Assembly: GCA_002448555.1 (NCBI GenBank)
Contig: DJYV01000091.1
Coordinates: 1 to 12,795 of the forward strand
Reading direction: 5' to 3'
Origin: Flavobacteriales bacterium UBA6969
GTDB taxonomy: Bacteria > Bacteroidota > Bacteroidia > Flavobacteriales_D > Sanyastnellaceae
DNA length: 12,795 bases
Shown here: positions 6,722 through 12,795 of the stretch, piece by piece
Layout of the letters: the number at the start of each line of letters is the position of its first letter
Position numbering within the stretch: position 1 is the stretch's first letter
The notes under the pieces: model-generated
What the model saw: the letters and a program-made list of their open reading frames with translations, nothing else
Told to the model about the DNA's origin: nothing
Database searches by the model: none
Made by a program: the position numbers and the translations under genes

Positions 6722-8518
6722 TCAGTTCCCACCAAAATTGGAAATAAAGATGAGTAAATCGGCCACTGTCAAGTTGCCATCACCATCAAAATCTCCACTG
6801 CACATGCAGGCCGTGCATTTCTGCTCAGTATGGTTCCATTCCGCTCCAGGACCGCAGAAAAAACTACCTACCCGAGGTTGATGTGCGCCAATTGAAGGCC
6901 CTATCCCTTGAACACTGTTTCCGTAAAAATCATCCATCGAGGTATGATCAAAGGAGGCCGTGGAGAGCAGCAATTCGGACACAACCAATCCCGATTCAAA
7001 GGCACTGCTTTCAGCCGTGAGCTTGTAAAAGTCCTCGTCTAGTCCACCCAAAGAATCCATGGATTGCAGCAACGGGTGTGCGAAAACCCCACCATTCGTG
7101 ACAATACCCTCTGAATCAAATTGATACCGCGACGCATCGAAGAATAAATTGTGACTGAAGTCAAGTTCATTGGACGCTTCAGAAACATCGCAAAGTAAGT
7201 CCCCCCCCACCGGCTCGCACACAAAAAGATTGTTGTAGCAATGAAAGTCCCCGATACCAGGCTTAATTCGAATTTCAGGAGCCAAGGTGTCGCCAATGTA
7301 AATGGTGTTATTGTAAACAAAGGTTCCTACACTGGAACATCCGGGATTGGACTCTCCACAGTAGTCCGATATGTTCAGTGTTCTGCCATTGTGCACGCCA
7401 TTCGGATCCACCCGGTAGCCATCGTTAATGCTCAACGAGTAGCGGTAACCACAATTGATGTTGTCACCGAGGATTTCAACGAAACCACCTTCGTTGTTGT
7501 AGCTCAAATTGTTCTGATACAGCACGTTTTCGTTGCCATAATCAATGTGTGCTCCATAGGAATCAATCGGACCGTGGGCATTTTTGAACTGGTTGAATTG
7601 CGCCATCACATTGCGGCAATCAAACGTCCACATGCCACTCCCCCGCTTCCACATGCGTTCGTCCACATCCGATCCCGTGTGGTTGAAGATGCTGTTTTGC
7701 ACCGTGACAAACTCGCATTTATTTGGCACGAAACCGGAACCTCCGGTGTACTCGAACAGACACGAATCCATCACAACGCTGTGATTCTTAAACGTATCAT
7801 TCTGATTGAGGCCAAGTGACTTAATCCATATTCCGTAGTGCCCTGTTCGACGCACGGTCAGGTTTGAAAATGAAACTTCATTGGCGAGGTGCACGGCGTT
7901 CTGCTCGAGATCGGATTGAGTTTCAATCTTGATGGCGTAGCCCTTGTGTTCGTTGGCTGCCAGGTCAGGCGAGGGAAATACATCGTGTATGTACAGGTTG
8001 GCAAATTGAATGCGCTGAATAGACTGCGCGTCGGCGACTACTTTGATTCCGAATCGGACGTTTTTGCCGGACCCCCAATCATTGGATTCTCCGCCGAACC
8101 CCTCCAGTTTTTTGACCTCACCGACCTCATCCAGATGACTGGCATCATTGGTGAACTCCAAATCTTGAACCGCAATGCATTCGTCATTGTAAATCAAGAG
8201 CGACGCCTGGTAGCCATTGCCATCAAGAATGGGCCGTGGCCCCTCACCGTATTTGCCAACAACGATCGGAAATTCAGGTGTGCCTGAACCGTGAAGCCAG
8301 AACATCCCTTGCCATGATTCTCCGGCATGGAAAAGAATCGAATCGCCGGGCGCAAATTCCAAGTCATTCAAGGCCTGAATCGACTGGAGAGGCGCTTCTG
8401 CCGACGTTCCAATGTTAGTGTCATCGCCGTTGGAACCGCTTACATAAAAAGTAGTCGCCGATCCGACTTGGGTCATCGCAACGGCAGCAAGGAACCAAAT
8501 CAGCCGACCTGCGTTCAT
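6722..8518 (-). CDS. Secreted right-handed parallel beta-helix protein (polysaccharide lyase/hydrolase-like) with EF-hand tail
   Basis: The ATG at 8518 overlaps the sulfatase stop codon as ATGA, implying coupled translation. A signal peptide (1-21, ending VGSA) is followed by FYVSGSNGDD and APLQSI, the usual opening of secreted parallel beta-helix proteins, then PGDSILFHAGESW and GPRPILDGNG. Short repeating strands rich in Asn and aromatics (NNLSYNNEGG, YNNTIYIGD, YNNLFVC) continue to about residue 545. This fold is typical of pectate, alginate and other polysaccharide lyases and some hydrolases. I cannot assign a CAZy family or catalytic residues, so the substrate is unknown. The tail (552-598) has CGPGAEWN, a CTACMC cluster and one EF-hand-like loop (DFDGDGNLTVAD) before LLIFISNFG, matching the neighbour at 5633-6631. 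A run of eight C at 7201-7208 (eight G in the coding strand) could slip and truncate the protein. Confidence 0.9.
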   Translation of the reverse strand: MNAGRLIWFLAAVAMTQVGSATTFYVSGSNGDDTNIGTSAEAPLQSIQALNDLEFAPGDSILFHAGESWQGMFWLHGSGTPEFPIVVGKYGEGPRPILDGNGYQASLLIYNDECIAVQDLEFTNDASHLDEVGEVKKLEGFGGESNDWGSGKNVRFGIKVVADAQSIQRIQFANLYIHDVFPSPDLAANEHKGYAIKIETQSDLEQNAVHLANEVSFSNLTVRRTGHYGIWIKSLGLNQNDTFKNHSVVMDSCLFEYTGGSGFVPNKCEFVTVQNSIFNHTGSDVDERMWKRGSGMWTFDCRNVMAQFNQFKNAHGPIDSYGAHIDYGNENVLYQNNLSYNNEGGFVEILGDNINCGYRYSLSINDGYRVDPNGVHNGRTLNISDYCGESNPGCSSVGTFVYNNTIYIGDTLAPEIRIKPGIGDFHCYNNLFVCEPVGGDLLCDVSEASNELDFSHNLFFDASRYQFDSEGIVTNGGVFAHPLLQSMDSLGGLDEDFYKLTAESSAFESGLVVSELLLSTASFDHTSMDDFYGNSVQGIGPSIGAHQPRVGSFFCGPGAEWNHTEQKCTACMCSGDFDGDGNLTVADLLIFISNFGGN

Positions 8519-10107
8519 TTGGTGACTTTCATCGGCTCATTGTACACCCGTGTGATCACGGTATCGGTCATGAGCCGCATTTCTTCCAACGAAGCAGTAT
8601 CTCCGTACATGACTTGCAATGAATCCAATTTGAAACGCAAATCCGCAATCAGCGATTCATCTGCCTCCTCATAGATGTTGTGCATTTCTTCCGGATCATT
8701 CTGAATGTCGTACAGTTCCCATTCGTCCATGGAATAGTAGAAGTGAATCAGTTTGTATCGATCTGTTCGAATGCCGTAGTGCGGCTGAACCTTGTGCCAA
8801 ATGGGGTATTCGTAGTAATGATAATACACCGCGTCGCGGCTGGAACTCTGGTTTTCAACGAGGGCATTTTTGAAGCTCTTCCCTTGCATTTCATCTGGAA
8901 CAGGTAGGCCTGCAAAATCGAGCAGCGTTGGGGCGAAATCAATGTTCATGACCAATTCGTCCGAAACTGAGTTGGGGGCAATTTGATCGGGGCATGAAAT
9001 CAAAAACGGCATCTTGAACGACTCTTCATACATCCACCGCTTGTCGAACCAACCGTGTTCCCCCAGATAGAATCCCTGATCCGAGGTGTAGACGACCAAC
9101 GTGTTCTCATCCAAGCCGGTTTCTTCAAGGTAGTCCAAGACCCTGCCAATCGCTCGGTCAACACCGGCCACACAACGCAAGTAATCTTTGATGTAGGTCT
9201 GGTACTTCCAGTATTTCAAGGCTTCACCTTGGAGGGAATCATGGGGGGTCCAAAATTGTCCTTTATCGCCATAGGCAAGCCAGCGCATCGAGTCCCTTCT
9301 CGACAAACCAAGAGGCGCTTCCTGCTTCATATCCCTGCGGTTCAGGTGATTTTCGATTTCCATCATGTTCTCGGCTGCGGCTGGCCGCCCTGCATAGTCA
9401 TCGTTGAAGTTTTCAGGCAAAGGGAAATCGAAATCCGCAAAAAGGTCATGGTACATGGAATCCGGACGCCAGTCCCGGTGAGGGGCCTTGAATTGGTAGA
9501 GCAGCATGAAGGGCTTTTCCGAATCACGCTGGGTCAGCCAGTCGATGCAGTCGTCCTCAATGACTTGCGTGGAGTGGCGCGTACGCTCGACCACTGTGTC
9601 CTGACCGTTGATGCAAAATTGTGGATTGAAGTACGTCCCCTGTCCTCCCCAATTGATTAGCACTTTAGAATAGTCGAATCCCGTTGGCTCCGTGCCGAGG
9701 TGCCATTTCCCAATTACAGCGGTTTCATAACCATTGGCTTGGAAAATCTTGGGGAAGGTCATCTGCGAACCATCAAAGTCCCCGCCGTCTACGTTTTTAT
9801 AAAAGCCATTGAGATGCGAAAATTTGCCTGTCAGAATGGACGACCGACTCGGGCCACATATTGAATTGGTACAGTACACCGCGTCCATGCGTGCACCGTT
9901 GGCGGCAATCCGGTCCAGGTTTGGCGTTGGAGCGAGTTTACTGATGGGTGAACCGTAGGCGCTTATGGCCTGGTACGCCAGATCATCGGCCATAATGTAG
10001 AGCACGTTCAACGGCTTCGTTTCGCCCTCCTTCTGTTCAGCACAGCCGAAGAAACAGGTCACGATTGCAAGGAGTGAAATGGTGTGGATCCGAAGCATAG
10101 GTTTCAT
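8515..10107 (-). CDS. Formylglycine-dependent sulfatase (S1 family), lipoprotein
   Basis: The frame runs back to 10296, but that start would overlap the upstream gene by 173 bases and hide the export signal. The ATG at 10107 gives MKPMLRIHTISLLAIVTCFFGC, a lipoprotein signal with acylated Cys at 22, and a 530-residue product 16 bases after the previous stop (ATG at 10098 is an alternative). The S1 sulfatase signature CGPSRSSILTG begins at residue 84; Cys84 would be oxidised to formylglycine by a maturase, not seen here. Other expected residues are present: Asp41-Asp42 (MADD), Lys134 and His136 (GKWHLG), His210 (KAPHRDW), Asp343-Gln344 (TSDQG), His351 and Lys356 (GEHGWFDK). The enzyme would hydrolyse sulfate esters on a glycan at the outer membrane. 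The TSDQGFYLGEHGWFDKR and YYHYYEYP segments recall GlcNAc-6-sulfatase-like members, but I cannot fix subfamily or substrate. The stop overlaps the beta-helix start (ATGA). Confidence 0.95.
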   Translation of the reverse strand: MKPMLRIHTISLLAIVTCFFGCAEQKEGETKPLNVLYIMADDLAYQAISAYGSPISKLAPTPNLDRIAANGARMDAVYCTNSICGPSRSSILTGKFSHLNGFYKNVDGGDFDGSQMTFPKIFQANGYETAVIGKWHLGTEPTGFDYSKVLINWGGQGTYFNPQFCINGQDTVVERTRHSTQVIEDDCIDWLTQRDSEKPFMLLYQFKAPHRDWRPDSMYHDLFADFDFPLPENFNDDYAGRPAAAENMMEIENHLNRRDMKQEAPLGLSRRDSMRWLAYGDKGQFWTPHDSLQGEALKYWKYQTYIKDYLRCVAGVDRAIGRVLDYLEETGLDENTLVVYTSDQGFYLGEHGWFDKRWMYEESFKMPFLISCPDQIAPNSVSDELVMNIDFAPTLLDFAGLPVPDEMQGKSFKNALVENQSSSRDAVYYHYYEYPIWHKVQPHYGIRTDRYKLIHFYYSMDEWELYDIQNDPEEMHNIYEEADESLIADLRFKLDSLQVMYGDTASLEEMRLMTDTVITRVYNEPMKVTK

Positions 10108-10123
10108 AGGGGCAATTTTGATA

Positions 10124-11410
10124 TCATTGAATAAGGAAAGGTACGTTGGCGACGGAATATTGATTCCGTTCGTTTCGAATAAAGGCAAAGATTCGGTAAG
10201 CCCCCTCTTCCTGAGGGGCTCGGAACCGGACCGTGGTGTCATCAACGACTGTGACTTCAACGAACAATTCCTCCGGTTCTTTCTGCACGTCGCCACCGAT
10301 TGCTCGGGATTGCGATTCGCGGTAAAGTCTGTATTCTATAGTCAATGCATCCTCAGAGGGCGACTCAATGTCCACATGCAGGATACCTTCTTCGCCTGAA
10401 TGCATCACATGGTCTTTTCGCCATCCTGTACTATTCAACTGAATATCTAAAATGGAAGGAGCCCGTTTAGCTGGCCAAGACCCTGTCCAACATTGGTGCA
10501 TTACATCAACCGCCTCAGTGGGATGACCGTCCCCAGTAAACATGCCATGCCACGTCGCTGTGGATTCTTGCTTTTGCCCCCACAGGAAGCAATAGCTGCC
10601 CAAGCAACGCTCTGAATCTCCCAAAATCCGATTCGCGTATCGACGCTGTCGCATGTTCGCCTTGACCCCATTGGGCGGCTCAATCTTAGCTCCCCACGCC
10701 GTTCGCGGAGCCTCAAAGGGTCCATTGACACCCCATTCGGTGAAAATGTAGGGCTTGTCCCAGTTGAATTTTCGGATGTTGGCCGGTGTGTTTTCAATGG
10801 AGCCATAGGCATTGATCCCGAGTATGTCGATGCTCGGACATCGGCTCCTGATCATGTGTGCCTTTGACGGGTCCAACCCCGCAATGACAGTCATGGTAGG
10901 ATGATGTGGATCCACTTCTTTAATGAATCTTGCTAATTCCTCCACTGTATCCCACACCTTGAAGTTGGCGTACCGGAGGTCCATCTCATTGCCGATTCCC
11001 CAAATAAGCAACGCCGGATGGTCCTTGTACTTCAAAATCTCTGTCTTCAATTGCTCAATCTGGCCGCGGACTGCATACGTATCGTTGTAATCCATACCCG
11101 TGCGCTCTGGTCGGACATAAAGCCCCAAGGCCACCGTCATTCCATGCTGAGCAGCCGAATCGAGCAGTTCGGCTCGGCCCGTGCTCCAGATCCGAATGGA
11201 ATTCGCTCCAGATGATTTTAGCAAGTCGAAATGATCCTTGGCACCCGCCCCTTTGATGAAGTAGGGCTCGCCGTCACGCAACAGCTGGAATCCCGATTCA
11301 TTCTGAATGACTTCGACGTGCGCGATTTGGGCGTTTCCCTGAGGGGCCGCAAAAGCAAACAGCAGCAACAGAACAACACGCAATGGATGATTCACTCGTA
11401 TCCTTTCCAT
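10124..11410 (-). CDS. Secreted clan GH-A glycoside hydrolase (TIM barrel) with C-terminal beta-sandwich
   Basis: The 428-residue product has a signal peptide (hydrophobic core RVVLLLLFAFAAP, cleavage probably after GNA at about 27). The barrel (about 40-310) opens with FIKGAGAKDHFDLLKSSGAN and SIRIW, and carries the two clan GH-A glutamates: E142 in IWGIGNEMD (acid/base) and E225 in YIFTEWG (nucleophile), 83 residues apart. This points to a retaining enzyme. It resembles catalytic domains annotated 'glycoside hydrolase family 2 TIM barrel', but the GH2 N-terminal sandwich domains are missing and I cannot choose a family. Residues about 315-428 form an Ig-like beta domain. The start overlaps the upstream lipoprotein gene by 19 bases. 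A GTG at 11395, overlapping that stop as GTGA and preceded by AAAGGA, would give a five-residue-shorter protein and a cleaner signal peptide. The sulfatase gene follows 16 bases later. Confidence 0.92.
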   Translation of the reverse strand: MERIRVNHPLRVVLLLLFAFAAPQGNAQIAHVEVIQNESGFQLLRDGEPYFIKGAGAKDHFDLLKSSGANSIRIWSTGRAELLDSAAQHGMTVALGLYVRPERTGMDYNDTYAVRGQIEQLKTEILKYKDHPALLIWGIGNEMDLRYANFKVWDTVEELARFIKEVDPHHPTMTVIAGLDPSKAHMIRSRCPSIDILGINAYGSIENTPANIRKFNWDKPYIFTEWGVNGPFEAPRTAWGAKIEPPNGVKANMRQRRYANRILGDSERCLGSYCFLWGQKQESTATWHGMFTGDGHPTEAVDVMHQCWTGSWPAKRAPSILDIQLNSTGWRKDHVMHSGEEGILHVDIESPSEDALTIEYRLYRESQSRAIGGDVQKEPEELFVEVTVVDDTTVRFRAPQEEGAYRIFAFIRNERNQYSVANVPFLIQ

Positions 11411-12594
11411 GCCACAGGTTTTTGGGGGTTACCTCTGAATTCGATGAGACGAAGGTTGGCAAAGTCGAAACGAGCACTTTCCTTCACGCGGAATCGCACC
11501 TCCTTCAGAGCAGACCAATCCAACGACTCATAGTCCGGAAAAGACCGGATGGGGATGTATACCCGGAATTGATTTTCGCCTCGAGCAACGAGGTGATGGC
11601 TCTGAAGTTGTGTCCGAACTTGACGCCGCTGCCCCGAGAACGCATGAATGGAAATCACCAAATCCGGCATTTCTGCGCACGTCAGGTCAAAGCTCAACGC
11701 TGCGGTGGTGTGCAAGGATGCCAGATCTACTCGTTTCCAGTTTGAAAATGAAACGCCAAACTGATCCCAGGCGCCCGGCAGAGCGGTGTCGACTTCAGCT
11801 TGAATTTTCATCGGGTTCGCCTCATTGGAACCACCGACGTCTTGTTCCTCGCCAAAAAGAAAGCTGCTCGAGTAGCGAGGATTGATGCCCCACCATTCCT
11901 CGGGCATTGTGCCAATTTTCCAGGGCAATTCGGCAACAACATCGATTGACTGATCCGGTTCAATCGGATAGTGATGATCGTAGCGGACGATTTGAACTTC
12001 ATCGATGTGGACATGCCCTTTTCGTTGGAATTCAATTTTGAGCTCTTTGATATTGGCCATGTTCACGCCCCGTCTTTGATAATTGAACGCACGCAGCGGG
12101 ATGCGGACCTTTCGCCATGAAGTATCCAACAAGCCATCGTCCATCCCGAGGAAATTGATTTTGGTCATGCATTGCCGTCCGGCGTAATCGACAAGACCGA
12201 AAAACATGGGAATGTTAGTCAATGAGCCTTCCTCCAATCGGATGGCCATTTCAATAGCCGCGCAATCCAAGAGCGGTGTCAAATCCTTGGCTGCATAACT
12301 GGCCCAAGGGATCTGGATGCCGATGAATTTACACCCCCGGCTTGCATCCCACTCAATGCTCATGTGGTCCTTCCCGCCGAAACTATTGCCCTGTTCGAAT
12401 CGCACTTCCTTGCACGTCGTATTCCGCAAGCCTGTCAAAATACTGGCTTGTGAATCATGAAAAATTATCGCCTGGTCGAAATAATCCAAAGGATGCACTT
12501 CCGACGTATCGTTGCTGTACAGCGTTACCGCATTGAACTGCGAACAGCCCGCGAGTGCAATGAAAGCCCAACCGATGCAAAACCAGCGCTTCAT
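11392..12594 (-). CDS. Lipoprotein with two carbohydrate-binding-like beta-sandwich domains
   Basis: MKRWFCIGWAFIALAGCSQF is a clear lipoprotein signal with the acylated Cys at 17. Two similar beta domains follow. The first (about 36-205) ends TSWRKVRIPL...IKELKIEF...HVHIDEVQIV, and the second (about 235-387) ends NQFRVYIPI...LKEVRFRV...FDFANLRLIEF. The order 'W/F-x-V-x-IPL, LKEL-x-I, IDE-x-I' is typical of galactose-binding-like sandwiches such as CBM11/CIA30-type domains; that assignment is by pattern only. There are no catalytic motifs. Its place directly before a glycoside hydrolase and a sulfatase suggests a surface glycan-binding protein, filling the role that SusE/SusF-type lipoproteins have elsewhere (inference). 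The ATG at 12594 overlaps the preceding stop (ATGA), and its own stop lies inside the start region of the GH-A gene. Confidence 0.88.
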   Translation of the reverse strand: MKRWFCIGWAFIALAGCSQFNAVTLYSNDTSEVHPLDYFDQAIIFHDSQASILTGLRNTTCKEVRFEQGNSFGGKDHMSIEWDASRGCKFIGIQIPWASYAAKDLTPLLDCAAIEMAIRLEEGSLTNIPMFFGLVDYAGRQCMTKINFLGMDDGLLDTSWRKVRIPLRAFNYQRRGVNMANIKELKIEFQRKGHVHIDEVQIVRYDHHYPIEPDQSIDVVAELPWKIGTMPEEWWGINPRYSSSFLFGEEQDVGGSNEANPMKIQAEVDTALPGAWDQFGVSFSNWKRVDLASLHTTAALSFDLTCAEMPDLVISIHAFSGQRRQVRTQLQSHHLVARGENQFRVYIPIRSFPDYESLDWSALKEVRFRVKESARFDFANLRLIEFRGNPQKPVAWKGYE

Positions 12595-12795
12595 TCCTGG
12601 CCAAATAAGTCCGTGAACTCTGTGAAAATCAAGAAATCAACGTCCGTCTGTACATCGCGATCGGCATTTTCTGGGCAAGCGGCAGATGCATTGAACGGAC
12701 AGGCTTGGCATGCAATTCGAATTGCAGTGATGTCGCCCGGGGTACGGATATTATCGCCGCCTTCGTGCTTGACTTCAAAATCTGCATAGGGCACG
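12591..12795 (-). CDS. C-terminal fragment of an unrecognised protein (5' end outside window)
   Basis: The last 67 codons of a frame that is still open at the window edge are visible; the GTG at 12794 is probably internal. The fragment reads HEGGDNIRTPGDITAIRI, then a Cys-rich patch (ACQACPFNASAAC), an acidic stretch (ADRDVQTDVDF) and IFTEFTDLFGQE before the stop. Alternating hydrophobic residues suggest a beta-sandwich end rather than a type IX C-terminal domain, and there is no EF-hand tail. I recognise no family. Its stop TGA overlaps the lipoprotein start as ATGA, so it belongs to the same transcript and is likely part of the same glycan system, possibly the C-terminus of a larger secreted enzyme or binding protein. 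Confidence 0.75.
   Translation of the reverse strand, partial: VPYADFEVKHEGGDNIRTPGDITAIRIACQACPFNASAACPENADRDVQTDVDFLIFTEFTDLFGQE

Noticed and set aside
5633..6865. True cellulosome-type dockerins on the two secreted proteins
   Set aside because: Type I dockerins have two calcium loops; each tail here has one, plus a Cys motif not found in dockerins, so I call them dockerin-like only.
7241..7819. 192-codon open frame on the plus strand opposite the beta-helix gene
   Set aside because: It is rich in Ile/Val/His with no domain, and the opposite strand carries a coherent beta-helix protein with signal peptide and tail.
9055..9660. 201-codon open frame on the plus strand opposite the sulfatase
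   Set aside because: It lies across conserved sulfatase motifs on the other strand; no independent coding evidence.
10108..10296. 63-codon N-terminal extension of the sulfatase frame
   Set aside because: It would overlap the upstream hydrolase by 173 bases and bury a clear lipoprotein signal; its sequence is basic and has no domain character.
1..12795. Phage, transposon, CRISPR or defence-system genes
   Set aside because: I saw no integrase, transposase, nuclease, helicase or direct-repeat array; all genes carry export signals or features of exported proteins.

Overview
The window looks like chromosomal DNA of a member of the Bacteroidota, probably a marine Flavobacteriales-type bacterium (inference; no rRNA or marker gene is present). 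The clues are a type B gliding-motility/type IX secretion C-terminal domain (residues 724-814 of the first protein), a calcium-binding repeat ending DDGSC that is common in marine Bacteroidota, dockerin-like EF-hand tails, lipoprotein signals and near absence of strong Shine-Dalgarno sequences. Every gene seen encodes a protein with an export signal or with features of an exported protein. There are no tRNA or rRNA genes, CRISPR arrays, insertion sequences or other mobile elements.

Layout. (1) Bases 1-2465, plus strand: the 3' part of a large, extremely acidic surface protein (DUF11-like, Ig-like and PKD-like modules plus the type B C-terminal domain). (2) Bases 2473-5544, minus strand: a secreted beta-propeller protein with 11 Asp-box (BNR/sortilin-type) repeats; it converges on gene 1 with only 7 bases between the stop codons. 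(3) Bases 5633-12795, minus strand: a cluster of six genes. In transcription order (right to left) these are an unrecognised C-terminal fragment cut by the window edge, a lipoprotein with two carbohydrate-binding-like beta-sandwiches, a clan GH-A glycoside hydrolase, a formylglycine-type sulfatase lipoprotein, a parallel beta-helix protein of the kind used by polysaccharide lyases and hydrolases, and a small secreted protein made of two copies of an aromatic-rich domain. The first five are joined by 4-base or 19-base overlaps or a 16-base gap, so they are almost certainly one transcript. The sixth follows after 90 bases.

How they may work together (inference): lipoproteins at the outer membrane bind a sulfated polysaccharide, the sulfatase removes sulfate esters, and the GH-A enzyme and beta-helix protein cleave the backbone. 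The two downstream secreted proteins share a C-terminal Cys/EF-hand module that may place them together. No SusC/SusD pair, transporter or regulator is visible, so this would be a partial or non-canonical glycan utilisation locus. Sampled base composition drops from roughly 60% G+C in the first 5.5 kb to roughly 35-55% afterwards, which fits a different origin for the glycan cluster.

The least explained items are the duplicated aromatic domain with four invariant basic residues per copy, the shared C-terminal module, and a 438-residue stretch of the first protein with no lysine or arginine.
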